Shown one piece after another: positions 17,910 to 25,867 of a stretch of 45,391 nt of DNA. The stretch is from an uncultured Atopobium sp. (GTDB lineage Bacteria > Actinomycetota > Coriobacteriia > Coriobacteriales > Atopobiaceae). The stretch is taken from positions 1 through 45,391 of the forward strand of contig CALIAZ010000043.1 in assembly GCA_938045565.1 (NCBI GenBank), read 5' to 3'. Within the stretch, counting starts at the first letter, position 1, and every line of letters begins with the position of its first letter. The notes under the pieces were generated by a model. That model saw only the letters and a list, made by a program, of their open reading frames with translations. It did no database searches and was not told where the DNA came from. The position numbers and the translations under genes are program-made.

Positions 17910-18554
17910 CTACTGATCTTTCTCCGCATACGGAGTAATAATCAGATTTCCACTATTATACTCACCCAAATAAACCTCTGAAGCAGATTCATAACCTTGA
18001 CGCTGAAGTTCTTTTTCAAGCCAATTTTCTTCCAAATCAAGCGCATCAAGAATGTTTGTTTGGACTTGTCCATCAGTAATGAGCGGGAACCTAACGTTCT
18101 CTTCTCCATGCTGAACAATAATCAACTGGCCGTTTTGCTCAAGAACAGCGCGTTTAACGTCTGAGGTGTAATGCACTCCTGCCTGACGCAGCTTAAGCGA
18201 CACATCGTAAGCAGTAAGTCCCATAGATCTACAGTTATCTACGAGTAACTTGCCCTTATCAATGACAATAACAGGACGTCCATCAATCAGCTGCTTGACC
18301 AGCATATTGTTTGTTCTCAGCCATCTGAGGACCATTACAATAATGAGCCAAATGAGCAGAACAAGGGTGTACTGCAGAATAGTAATTGAGCTGTTATAAA
18401 TCATGCCGCCAACAATTCCACCAAGTACAAAGTTTTGTACCTGGTCAATTGCTGCAGTTGGTGCAAGGTTTCCTTTTCCGCTGACGTTAATTGCCAGAAC
18501 AAGCGAGAATAGACCGATGCACAATTTAATGGCAACTTCTAAATAAAAGTTCAT
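17910..18554 (-). CDS. DUF421 (YetF-like) membrane protein
   Basis: This 214-residue protein has an N-terminal membrane part (about three transmembrane segments within residues 1-80, e.g. LCIGLFSLVLAI and YTLVLLIWLIIVMVLRWL). A soluble domain follows with the family pattern LIDGRPVIVIDKGKLL, MGLTAYDVSLKLRQAGVHY and VKRAVLEQNGQLIIV. The DUF421/YetF family is widespread in spore-formers and lactobacilli, and its biochemical role is poorly known. It starts 4 bases after the DUF3290 gene; this pairing is recurrent in Gram-positive genomes, and the two proteins probably act together in the membrane. Confidence 0.88.
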   Translation of the reverse strand: MNFYLEVAIKLCIGLFSLVLAINVSGKGNLAPTAAIDQVQNFVLGGIVGGMIYNSSITILQYTLVLLIWLIIVMVLRWLRTNNMLVKQLIDGRPVIVIDKGKLLVDNCRSMGLTAYDVSLKLRQAGVHYTSDVKRAVLEQNGQLIIVQHGEENVRFPLITDGQVQTNILDALDLEENWLEKELQRQGYESASEVYLGEYNSGNLIITPYAEKDQ

Positions 18555-18558
18555 CGAT

Positions 18559-19002
18559 CTACTCCTCTACATGTTTAATGTCATTGCCAATGAGATTAAT
18601 CTGCTCAATAACATAGTCATTCTCGGTACTTTTCAAAACGTGATAATACTTACCGTCAACCTCAAGGTACGACGGATTTCCCTGGCTATCAAAGGCAATG
18701 TACACGTGGTCAAAATCAACCTCAAGACGTCGAGCGATGTTTTCTTGTGAGGCAACAATTGACTCATAGTGCTTACTTGCCTGATTAACCTCTAGCACAC
18801 GATCGAGCTGCAAAAGTCCAAGAAAAATGAGCGAGAACAGCGCAATAAGCGCCAGCTCACGATACTTAGAATTCTTTCTATCACGCATGTAATGCACAAG
18901 CGAGAAGATCATCAGAAGTGCAACAAGACCAAATAAAACAAGCTGAGTCCAGTCAAATGCTGCAGCATGATGAATCAGATAGTTATGGGAATAGAACTCC
19001 AT
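18559..19002 (-). CDS. DUF3290 family membrane protein
   Basis: This 147-residue protein has two hydrophobic segments (about residues 20-40, LVLFGLVALLMIFSLVHYM, and 50-68, LALIALFSLIFLGLLQL). They are followed by a soluble alpha/beta domain with FDHVYIAFDSQGNPSYLEVD and a C-terminal EQINLIGNDIKHVEE. This organisation matches DUF3290, the usual partner of DUF421. The start has a clean AAAGGAAG site. It lies 37 bases after nagA on the same strand and could be read through from that unit. Function unknown. Confidence 0.83.
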   Translation of the reverse strand: MEFYSHNYLIHHAAAFDWTQLVLFGLVALLMIFSLVHYMRDRKNSKYRELALIALFSLIFLGLLQLDRVLEVNQASKHYESIVASQENIARRLEVDFDHVYIAFDSQGNPSYLEVDGKYYHVLKSTENDYVIEQINLIGNDIKHVEE

Positions 19003-19039
19003 AGACTTCCTTTAATTTGCATTACTCAAGATCTGCTGC

Positions 19040-20206
19040 TTAAGCCTTGAAGACACTCTTTCCACCAAGGAACGTCTCTTCAAGCTGAAGATCTTTTGTA
19101 ATAACAATAAAGTCTGCGTCATATCCAGGACGAATAAAGCCACAAACATCATCAATCCCACAGGAGCGAGCTGGGTTTTCTGAAGCCATGCGAACTGCTT
19201 CTTCAGCGGATACAATGCCCCAGTCAAAAACGTTCTTCACACCTTCAAATAGACGAAGAATTGAACCAGCAAGGCTGTGAGACTCATCCATCAGGCGAGC
19301 AGTTCCGCCTTCAACAACAACAGGGAAATCGCCAAGCTTGTACTGTCCGTTAGGCATACCACCCGCACGCATGCAGTCTGTAATAAGAACGGTGTGGTCA
19401 TATCCCTTTGCATTTACCAAAGCACGAACGGCAATAGGATTGAGGTGGTGACCGTCGCAAATAGCCTCTGCATAGGTACCGTGGGTGGTCATTGCAGCGC
19501 CAACCATACCTGGCTCACGATGATGAAGACCACTCATGCCGTTATACGTGTGAACAAAGATGTCAGCACCAGCGTTTACACAAGCAAGTGCCTCCTCATA
19601 CGTTGCGTCAGAGTGCCCCAAGGCAACATGAACACCACGATCTGCCATCTCTGCACAGAACTCTGGAGCACCATCACGCTCTGGAGCAATAGCAATCTTG
19701 GCAATCCAACCGTCAGCACGCTCCTGCCACTCATCAAAGACCTCTACATCTGGATCCAAGAAATACGCAGGATTCTGGGCACCCTTGTGCTTCTCAGTAA
19801 AGAATGGTCCCTCCAGGAAGATTCCCTGGATGCGAGCAGCGTCAATGCCATTTGCTGCAATTCCCTCTGCTGCATCAGCAACGGACTCACAAGCATCGCC
19901 TGTTTGTTCAATGCTAGCGGTCAGAGTTGTTGGAAGCCAAGAAGTTACGCCGTTAGAGAGCAGGCCCTGAGCAATCTCAATGACGCCATCAGGATCGCAA
20001 TCCATGATGTCATGGTCAAGGAAGCCATGGATATGCGTATCAACAAGACCTGGAGCTACCCAAGAGCCCGTACGGTCAACAATCTCACACTCTGGCTTCT
20101 CTTTAGTGAAGTGGCCAAAGACACCATCTTCAATAAGCAAGTAACCTGGACCAGAAGTTGCTCCTGGTAAAAAGAACTTATCTGCTTTAACTGCAAATGT
20201 ACTCAT
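19040..20206 (-). CDS. nagA: N-acetylglucosamine/N-acetylgalactosamine-6-phosphate deacetylase NagA/AgaA
   Basis: This amidohydrolase of 388 residues removes the acetyl group from GlcNAc-6-P or GalNAc-6-P. Visible motifs are APGLVDTHIHGFLDHD with metal-binding His (about residues 48-63), GIFLEGPFFTEKHKGAQNP with the metal-ligand Glu, VALGHSDATYEEALACVNAG, HTYNGMSGLHHREPGMVGA, ICDGHHLNP, and the catalytic Asp in VLITDCMRAGGMPNG. The ATG at 20206 has GAGG 6 bases upstream; an alternative start seven codons earlier is less likely. The context next to agaS and an Aga-type PTS suggests GalNAc-6-P as the main substrate, but GlcNAc-6-P cannot be excluded. Confidence 0.93.
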   Translation of the reverse strand: MSTFAVKADKFFLPGATSGPGYLLIEDGVFGHFTKEKPECEIVDRTGSWVAPGLVDTHIHGFLDHDIMDCDPDGVIEIAQGLLSNGVTSWLPTTLTASIEQTGDACESVADAAEGIAANGIDAARIQGIFLEGPFFTEKHKGAQNPAYFLDPDVEVFDEWQERADGWIAKIAIAPERDGAPEFCAEMADRGVHVALGHSDATYEEALACVNAGADIFVHTYNGMSGLHHREPGMVGAAMTTHGTYAEAICDGHHLNPIAVRALVNAKGYDHTVLITDCMRAGGMPNGQYKLGDFPVVVEGGTARLMDESHSLAGSILRLFEGVKNVFDWGIVSAEEAVRMASENPARSCGIDDVCGFIRPGYDADFIVITKDLQLEETFLGGKSVFKA

Positions 20207-20227
20207 ACGTACCTCAATCATTTTCAA

Positions 20228-20252
20228 AAGGACGCGCCATAGGCACGTCCTT
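20228..20252 (-). terminator. Hairpin between agaS and nagA
   Basis: An 11-bp stem (AAGGACGTGCC-TAT-GGCGCGTCCTT, one G-U pair) is followed by TTTT on the minus strand. It lies only 22 bases before the nagA start. It could terminate or attenuate transcription coming from gntR-agaS, lowering nagA relative to the upstream genes. Confidence 0.6.
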
Positions 20253-20263
20253 ATTAGTAATTC

Positions 20264-21430
20264 CTACAGTGAGTGAATTGTAACACCCTTGACCACTCGA
20301 TTAACCTGACCGGTTGGAGAAGGTGTATCCGGTTTGTTATTAACACGGACTGAGTTCAAAAGCGCTACCACTTGAGCAACCATTACAAATGGCAAGGCCA
20401 AATAAGGCGCTGGTAGAGGCTCTGAAAGTACCGGAAGACTAAAAGTTCTTCCCGTAAAGTTTGTTGCACCCTCTTGCTCAATACCAATGGTCAGAGCAGC
20501 AATCTGGTCTCCCTTAATCTCGTCAAGAATATCCAGATCATACTGACGGGTGTAAGGATTGTTGGAAACAAAATCAAATACCAGGGTGTGCTCGTCAACA
20601 AAAGACTTTGGTCCGTGGCGATAGCCCATTGAGGAATCCCATGACGTTGCATTAATACCAGCGGCAAGTTCCAAAATCTTAAGCTGCGCCTCATGAGCAA
20701 GGCCCACAAAAGGACCGGAGCCCAGATAGGTAATGCGGTTGAAATCGCTCTTAAGCCACTCAGCAATCTCTTCCTCGCGCTCAATTACTTGCCTACCCAG
20801 CTCAGCAGCATCAGAAATCCAATCCTTCTTCTGCTGGTCATCGGCACTATCAAAGACAAGTGTTGCAAGAAGTGTCATGCAGCTATAAGAGCCGGTCATT
20901 GCAAAGCCCTGGTCATTTGCACCAGGAATAAGAAGCAGCAATGTGTCATCTTTACCTGCGGACTCTGCGGCAAGTTTTCCCTCAGGAGCGCAGGTAATAT
21001 TGATGAGCAAAAGATTTTTGACAATCTGGCGAGCAATATTTACTGCAGCAAGACTCTCTGGACTATTACCAGAGCGTGCAAAAGAAACCAGGACCGTTGG
21101 ATCATCTGGATCAAGGCTGCCATAAGGATCAGAAACAATATCAGTAGTTGCAACAGACGCAAACTCAAAAGAGTTCTTCTCGCCATGAGAACGAAGATAC
21201 GGAGTAATGGTATCGCCTACATATGCCGAGGTACCTGCACCCGTAAAGACCACGCGGGTACGACGACCCTCACCGAGATTGCGAGCGCATTCGACAAACT
21301 CTTTAATTTTAGAAAGATTCTCCTGATAAATGCCAAAGGTAGACTCCCAAAGCTCAGGCTGCTGCTTAATCTCGGCAGTTGTAATGTGCGCGCCTAACGC
21401 CTTTAGCTCTTCTTGGCTCTTCTTAAACAT
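20264..21430 (-). CDS. agaS: Galactosamine-6-phosphate isomerase/deaminase AgaS (SIS domain)
   Basis: This 388-residue protein has two SIS domains. The first has VVFTGAGTSAYVGDTI and LVSFARSGNSPESLAAVNIA, the sugar-phosphate-binding Ser-rich loop. The second has ITYLGSGPFVGLAHEAQLKILELAAG and WDSSMGYRHGPKSFVDEHTLV. It matches AgaS, which converts galactosamine-6-P to tagatose-6-P plus ammonia. It begins 22 bases after the gntR gene and is followed by nagA, so the deacetylation and deamination steps lie side by side. A glutaminase domain is absent, which rules out GlmS. Confidence 0.92.
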   Translation of the reverse strand: MFKKSQEELKALGAHITTAEIKQQPELWESTFGIYQENLSKIKEFVECARNLGEGRRTRVVFTGAGTSAYVGDTITPYLRSHGEKNSFEFASVATTDIVSDPYGSLDPDDPTVLVSFARSGNSPESLAAVNIARQIVKNLLLINITCAPEGKLAAESAGKDDTLLLLIPGANDQGFAMTGSYSCMTLLATLVFDSADDQQKKDWISDAAELGRQVIEREEEIAEWLKSDFNRITYLGSGPFVGLAHEAQLKILELAAGINATSWDSSMGYRHGPKSFVDEHTLVFDFVSNNPYTRQYDLDILDEIKGDQIAALTIGIEQEGATNFTGRTFSLPVLSEPLPAPYLALPFVMVAQVVALLNSVRVNNKPDTPSPTGQVNRVVKGVTIHSL

Positions 21431-21452
21431 TGATATCCCTTCTCACAGCTAT

Positions 21453-22181
21453 TTAACTGCGTGTATGTACAATCTTGTATCTGAATTGATCAGCGCGAGC
21501 CACACTTAAGGTGAACTCAACAATACTGTTTCTGTCATTGTAGGTTGTACGCGTAAGGCTCAAAACAGGCGAGCCCTCAGAAATTTGCAATAAAGTGGCG
21601 TCATCCGAGCGAGCAATTGAAGCCTTGAACTCCTCTTCTGCTACGCCAATCTTTATGTTGTAGTCTTCTTCAAAAATTTGGTACAGAGATTTTTGCTCAA
21701 CATCATGAACGGTGAGCGAGAAAAACTGTGAGACTGGAAGGTAGGTTACCTCCAGCATCATGGGCACATTATCAGCACTTCTTAAACGCTTGATGCGGAA
21801 GAGTTTCTCGCCAAGAATAACGTGCATATGCTGGGCTAAAAACTTATTAGCCTCAATAGTGTCAAACTCAAGAATAGTTGTCTTTGGAACGCGGCCCAAC
21901 TGACGCTGTTGGTCAGTAAAGCTATAGCCGCCCATAAGGTCTGTTGCGCGTTCAGAAACGTCTGCAACAAAGGTACCCCGACCACGCTGACGGTAAATGA
22001 GTCCCATGTGTTCAAGCTCTTGCAGGGCAAGTCTTACCGTGGTGCGAGAAAGGCCATAGGAATCGGAGAGCTCTCGCTCAGAAGGAAGTGGATCGTCTGG
22101 ATCCATCTCGTTCTCAATACGATAGCGCAGCATGTTTGCTAGCTGTTCGTAGAGTGGCTGTCTTCCCATAAACGCTGTCAT
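21453..22181 (-). CDS. GntR-family regulator (HutC/UTRA) of the GalNAc genes
   Basis: This regulator has 242 residues. The N-terminal winged helix-turn-helix (PLYEQLANMLRYRIENE, PLPSERELSDSYGLSRTTVR, YRQRGRGTFVAD, residues ~8-75) is followed by a UTRA effector domain (residues ~95-235). It most resembles AgaR2/NagR/YvoA-type repressors that respond to amino-sugar phosphates. The ATG at 22181 has AGGAG 7 bases upstream. Its position between the PTS genes and agaS-nagA indicates control of this locus. A candidate operator with TGGTA...TACCA arms lies upstream of the IIA gene at 25670. Confidence 0.92.
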   Translation of the reverse strand: MTAFMGRQPLYEQLANMLRYRIENEMDPDDPLPSERELSDSYGLSRTTVRLALQELEHMGLIYRQRGRGTFVADVSERATDLMGGYSFTDQQRQLGRVPKTTILEFDTIEANKFLAQHMHVILGEKLFRIKRLRSADNVPMMLEVTYLPVSQFFSLTVHDVEQKSLYQIFEEDYNIKIGVAEEEFKASIARSDDATLLQISEGSPVLSLTRTTYNDRNSIVEFTLSVARADQFRYKIVHTRS

Positions 22182-22199
22182 CAAAACTCTCCTATAAAA

Positions 22200-22228
22200 G
22201 ACGAGTGCCCACTAAGTGGACACCCGTC
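22200..22228 (-). terminator. Terminator between PTS IID and gntR
   Basis: GACGGGTGTCCAC-TTA-GTGGGCACTCGTC forms a 13-bp stem with two G-U pairs. On the minus strand it is followed by TTTTATAG just ahead of the gntR ribosome site. It should end or attenuate the PTS transcript before the regulator gene. Confidence 0.75.
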
Positions 22229-22236
22229 GCACTTAC

Positions 22237-23316
22237 TTAACCCCAAATATATGGGAGAACGCCAAAGCCAGAACCAAGGAGTGCAATTACCAGAAGCAGG
22301 CAGATGCACATGATTGGAGTCCAGTTACGCTTTGCCATGAGGTAGTACAGGCAAAGGGTAAGAGCCAGTGGGATAAGCTTTGGGCAAACGCCGTCGAGGA
22401 TCTTCTGGATGTCAATGGAGACAGGAGAAGTGACTTCCTCGCCAACAGTTACCAGGTTAACACCGTTTCCAACTGGAGCAATAGCAGTGGTGCCGTCCTT
22501 GCCGTCAGCAGTCTTGCCGCCGATGAACTTAACGGACTCAGGATCCTTCTTGTAGTCAGAATAAGAACCCTCAGCAAAGAGAGCCTTGTCATACTGACCA
22601 GAAGCAAGCTGCTCGTCAGAAAGAGTTACCTGAGAAAGAACAACGCTGTGTGTCTCACCGTTAGGGATGTTTGCGCCAGCGCCAAGCTTGGTTCCGCCGT
22701 AGCAGACAACCAGGCAGCCAACAACAAAGACGCCCAGGATAGAAGCAGCACGAGTGAACTCTTTTGCGTTCTCGGTGAGCAAGGTAATTGCGTCAGTACC
22801 CATCTTGTAGGAAAGGTTCATCAGCCAATAACGTACCGCAAACTGTGCGATGTTAAAGATGATGAGGAACAAGAATGGTGCAAAGACGTTGCCGGAGATT
22901 GCCATGTTAGAAGTAATACCAGCAGTAATTGGAACAAGGGTGAACCAGAACAGTGCGTCACCAATGCCGCCCAGAGGACCCATTGCAGAAACGCGGACTG
23001 CACGAATAGTTGGGATATCCAGCTTGTTCTGCTCAAGGGAGAGAACAATACCCATAACAAAAGTAACCAAGAATGGATGGGTATTGTAGAACTCAAGGTT
23101 GTGACTCATGGAAGCAGCAAGGTCATCCTTGTTGTCGCCGTGAATCTTCTCAAGACCTGGGAGGATACCGTAAAGCCAACCAGCTGCCTGCATTCTCTCG
23201 TAGTTAAAGGAAGCCTGCAGGAACAGGGAGCGCCACACCATCTTGTTGAGTGTCTTCTGATCAAGTGGCTCAGCAGGAGTAGTGTTCTGATAGGTATCAG
23301 GAATATTAAATGCCAT
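22237..23316 (-). CDS. agaD: Mannose-family PTS component IID (amino-sugar PTS), with long insert
   Basis: This membrane component of the Man/Aga-type PTS has 359 residues. Hallmarks are KMVWRSLFLQASFNYERMQAAGW near the N-terminus, SAMGPLGGIGDALFWFTLVPI, and an ending in LTLCLYYLMAKRN plus a last hydrophobic helix. Family members are usually about 270-300 residues. Here roughly 80 extra residues (about 230-310: polar, with repeated Gly/Asp/Ser/Lys) sit between the last transmembrane segments. The start MAFNIPDT has GGAGG 11 bases upstream and overlaps the IIC stop. It works with IIC to move the sugar across the membrane. Confidence 0.92.
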   Translation of the reverse strand: MAFNIPDTYQNTTPAEPLDQKTLNKMVWRSLFLQASFNYERMQAAGWLYGILPGLEKIHGDNKDDLAASMSHNLEFYNTHPFLVTFVMGIVLSLEQNKLDIPTIRAVRVSAMGPLGGIGDALFWFTLVPITAGITSNMAISGNVFAPFLFLIIFNIAQFAVRYWLMNLSYKMGTDAITLLTENAKEFTRAASILGVFVVGCLVVCYGGTKLGAGANIPNGETHSVVLSQVTLSDEQLASGQYDKALFAEGSYSDYKKDPESVKFIGGKTADGKDGTTAIAPVGNGVNLVTVGEEVTSPVSIDIQKILDGVCPKLIPLALTLCLYYLMAKRNWTPIMCICLLLVIALLGSGFGVLPYIWG

Positions 23317-24112
23317 CTTCGAAGTCACCTCCAGCAACAACAGCAGGAGCAGCATTCTTCATCTTGGTCTGGAGCTGGTAATCCCAGAATGCGATACCAA
23401 AGCCAATGAGAGCAAGAAGCAGAAGTGCTGGACCAGAGAGCTCAGGAATGCTAATAAATACGATTGCAGCTGCGAAGCCCATGAGGAAGAAGCCCCAGAG
23501 CTCGCGAGAAACCATAACCTTCAGCAGGATTGCAAAGCCGACGAAGCGCATCATACCACCGGCGACGGACAGTGCATTCATGAGCCACTTTGGAATTGCA
23601 GTGGTGATCTGAGTGCCAAATGCAGCACCACCCAGGAAAAACAGGGTAACAATGACACCAAAGAAAAGACCAAGAGCAGCCATTGCACCGTAGTTAATAC
23701 GAGCAATTCCCTTAGGATCTGCCTTCTCGGCGTATGCATCAGCAGTTGCCATTACGGGGGACATAATGGTAAAGATGATAGTTACTGCATACTGGCCAAG
23801 CAGGGAGAATGGAATTGCTGCAGCTACAGCAGCCATTGGCTCAAGCTTAGTAGTGATTGCAAAGACTGCAGACATAATGCCGCCGATAACAGCATTAGGT
23901 GGCTGTGCACCACCAACAGGCATGTTACCGATGGTCATAAGCTGATAGGTACCACCAACAATGAGACCAGTCTGAACGTCGCCAAGAATCAAACCAACCA
24001 AAAAACCAGTTACGATTGGCTGGTAAAGAGACTCGAGGAAACTAAACTGATCGATGCCAGCGATAAACGCAACGATGAAAATTAATAACACCTGAATAGG
24101 GCTAACATCCAT
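23306..24112 (-). CDS. agaC: Mannose-family PTS component IIC (amino-sugar PTS)
   Basis: This polytopic protein of 268 residues starts MDVSPIQVLLIFIVAFIAGI and has the family signature ETGLxxGGTYQLM-like segment VQTGLIVGGTYQLMTIGNMP (about residues 50-70). It forms the sugar-translocating channel with IID. The ATG at 24112 has a very strong AAAGGAGGAG site. It lies between IIB (138-base gap) and IID (11-base overlap). The long gap upstream has no gene and only weak dyad sequences (TTGCGCGCAA), perhaps an RNA-processing or regulatory spacer. Confidence 0.93.
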   Translation of the reverse strand: MDVSPIQVLLIFIVAFIAGIDQFSFLESLYQPIVTGFLVGLILGDVQTGLIVGGTYQLMTIGNMPVGGAQPPNAVIGGIMSAVFAITTKLEPMAAVAAAIPFSLLGQYAVTIIFTIMSPVMATADAYAEKADPKGIARINYGAMAALGLFFGVIVTLFFLGGAAFGTQITTAIPKWLMNALSVAGGMMRFVGFAILLKVMVSRELWGFFLMGFAAAIVFISIPELSGPALLLLALIGFGIAFWDYQLQTKMKNAAPAVVAGGDFEDGI

Positions 24113-24250
24113 CTTAACTCCTCCTTTCAAACACACCATAACTGCCGATGACGATGATCGACAGACTATCCGAATACCTTTGCCAACCTGCTAGAAACGT
24201 TGCTCCATTGCAACTTTTTGTCATCTCTACCAGGAAGTTGCGCGCAAAAC

Positions 24251-24733
24251 TTACTCGAATAGCTTTGAGATATCCTCGACCGGGGTCGTAGGAACACGCC
24301 TAATCTCTAGAGTCACCCCCAATTCCTGAAGCTCACGGAAGGCAGCGACGTCCTTATCGTCTACCGCCACACTTGTGGCGACCTGTCGCTTTCCCTCAGC
24401 CATGTGCATATTGCCGATGTTCACCTTTTTGATAGGAACACCGCCCTTAACCAGAGTGAGGACATCCTCTGGATTCTCGGCAACTAAGAAAATGTGCTGG
24501 CTTGCAGAAGCCTTGTGAATAACATCGATAGTTTTCTGAAGCGTAAAGTACCTGGTTGCAACGCCGCTAGGAGCTGCCATGTCCATAAGACCCTGACGCA
24601 TTTTATTTCCTGCAACCTCATCATTAGCAACAAGGATGAGGTTTGTTCCAAGGGTGCCGTTCCACTGAGTAGCAACCTGGCCATGAATCAGGCGATTATC
24701 GATTCGAGCAAGCTTAATATCTGGTTCTCCCAT
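24251..24733 (-). CDS. agaB: Mannose-family PTS component IIB (amino-sugar PTS)
   Basis: This cytoplasmic phosphotransfer subunit has 160 residues. The phosphorylated His is in ARIDNRLIHGQVATQW (about residues 8-23), the classical IIB(Man) site. Other family blocks are LILVANDEVAGNKMRQGLM and KKVNIGNMHMAEGKRQVATS. It passes phosphate from IIA to the incoming sugar. The ATG at 24733 is preferred because GAGGAG lies upstream. It follows yajC by 94 bases on the same strand. Confidence 0.94.
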   Translation of the reverse strand: MGEPDIKLARIDNRLIHGQVATQWNGTLGTNLILVANDEVAGNKMRQGLMDMAAPSGVATRYFTLQKTIDVIHKASASQHIFLVAENPEDVLTLVKGGVPIKKVNIGNMHMAEGKRQVATSVAVDDKDVAAFRELQELGVTLEIRRVPTTPVEDISKLFE

Positions 24734-24827
24734 AACAAGTTCTCCTCTCTTTGCACGCATATTTGTACGTGCTATCTGCGATTCTCATCGCACTACTCGC
24801 AACTTACGCTGCGTGTTTTACTGCAAA

Positions 24828-25118
24828 TTATTTATTGTTGGAAACGTTGATTAAAGCCCAACGATCCAACGTGATAACCACATTTGGAGCAAATTCAACA
24901 TCTACTGTTTCTTTTTTGACGTCTTTTACTACGCCATACATTCCGTTGTTGGTCTTAACCTTCTGACCTGCATGAAGATTCTTCAAAAACTCCGAAGTTG
25001 CCCCAGCCTTTTTAGAAGAGGCTCTCCATACAAAGAAGGAATACACAAGACCCAAAATTACCAAGAACGCGAGAAGGACAATGGACGAAGCAAGAATGTT
25101 CTCTGCCAGATTTGCCAT
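24828..25118 (-). CDS. yajC: YajC-family protein inside the PTS operon
   Basis: This small protein of 96 residues has one N-terminal transmembrane helix (ILASSIVLLAFLVILGLVYSFFVW) and a soluble part with LHAGQKVKTNNGMYGVVKDV and VDVEFAPNVVITLDRWAL. This is the YajC pattern (SecDF-associated membrane protein). It sits between IIA and IIB rather than with sec genes. A similar YajC-PTS association is known from streptococcal hyaluronan/amino-sugar PTS loci, so it may be a PTS-specific paralogue. The second ATG (25118) is used because AAGGAG directly abuts the first one. Confidence 0.88.
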   Translation of the reverse strand: MANLAENILASSIVLLAFLVILGLVYSFFVWRASSKKAGATSEFLKNLHAGQKVKTNNGMYGVVKDVKKETVDVEFAPNVVITLDRWALINVSNNK

Positions 25119-25150
25119 GTGCATCTCCTTAACTCAACAATAAACGCTAC

Positions 25151-25591
25151 TTAAATACCATCGTCTCCGAAGATGTCATCTTCTGGCTCAACCTCAAGCT
25201 CAAGACGCTTATGAACAACTCCCTGACTGCCAGCAACAACAGCAGTCTCAACCAGCTCTTCAAGGGAGGTATCAGCCATACGGCTACCAAGTGTTTCAAG
25301 AAGCATAGGAAGGTTTGTACCTGTAACAACTTCTACGTTTGAATAATTCTGGGCAATAATCATTGCCTGATTAAAAGGCGTACCGCCAAGCAGGTCGCAG
25401 AAAACCAGTACGCCATCAGTAGTGTCAAGAAGATCGGAAATTGTGGCAGCAAGAGTTTCTGGGTACGTTGCAGCACCGGCTTCAATAAAAGGAACGGGGA
25501 CAAAAGCTTCTTGCTCACCAGCAATCATCTTTAAAGCATCAGCAAGTCCGTTTGCAAAAGTTCCATGACCAGTTAAAACGCAACCTACCAT
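25151..25591 (-). CDS. agaF: Mannose-family PTS component IIA (amino-sugar PTS)
   Basis: This 146-residue IIA domain protein receives phosphate from HPr on His9 (MVGCVLTGHGTFANGLADAL). The central VLVFCDLLGGTPFNQAMIIA segment is family-typical. It is the first gene of the minus-strand PTS operon, with a GAAAGGAG site upstream and the regulatory region 25592-26127 beyond. The C-terminal tail (EVEPEDDIFGDDGI) is acidic. Confidence 0.94.
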   Translation of the reverse strand: MVGCVLTGHGTFANGLADALKMIAGEQEAFVPVPFIEAGAATYPETLAATISDLLDTTDGVLVFCDLLGGTPFNQAMIIAQNYSNVEVVTGTNLPMLLETLGSRMADTSLEELVETAVVAGSQGVVHKRLELEVEPEDDIFGDDGI

Positions 25592-25669
25592 GTCAAACTC
25601 CTTTCAAAGAGTTGGAAACTATCTGGAGAGCTACACGGAAAACTAGGGGTGTTGAAACTTCTCTCTAAG

Positions 25670-25681
25670 TGGTAGATACCA
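25670..25681. promoter_or_regulatory. Candidate GntR operator upstream of PTS IIA
   Basis: TGGTA-GA-TACCA, within AGTGGTAGATACCAGAT, is a dyad with the same arms and spacing as amino-sugar GntR/HutC operators such as those of DasR, YvoA and AgaR. It lies about 80 bases upstream of the IIA start, so it could repress the PTS operon. Binding by the regulator at 21453-22181 is inferred. Confidence 0.55.
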
Positions 25682-25750
25682 GATAACAACCTAACATAAG
25701 TATAGTCTAGTGAGCATCTTGAGATGTGTACGTTAACAATCGGCGGTTTA

Positions 25751-25777
25751 ACGGTACTATTTTTACCGTAAACGGTA
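25751..25777. repeat. ACGGTA / TACCGT repeat cluster
   Basis: Three copies of a six-base word lie within 27 bases: ACGGTA at 25751 and again at 25772 (exactly 21 bases apart), with the inverted TACCGT at 25764. The 21-base spacing equals two helical turns, as expected of a regulator binding one face. No known family is assigned. Confidence 0.4.
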
Positions 25778-25838
25778 CGCCAGTTGTTATTTTCCCAGGT
25801 AAATATATGGATAAATTGTGATGATGCACTAAAAAGTT

Positions 25839-25867
25839 AGAACTTTTCCTGAAAAAGTAGAAGTTCT
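25839..25867. repeat. Inverted repeat AGAACTT ... AAGTTCT
   Basis: Seven-base arms are separated by 15 bases in an otherwise non-coding AT-rich stretch. It could form a weak hairpin or bind a dimeric regulator. It lacks a T-run and is unlikely to be a terminator. Confidence 0.35.

Noticed and set aside
19277..20170. Long open frame antisense to nagA (297 codons)
   Set aside because: It is a shadow of nagA; the translated sequence has no recognisable domain.
22216..23409. Long plus-strand frame antisense to PTS IID (397 codons)
   Set aside because: The IID protein on the minus strand has all family motifs and overlaps correctly with IIC; the plus-strand frame ends in a low-complexity tail and has no known pattern.
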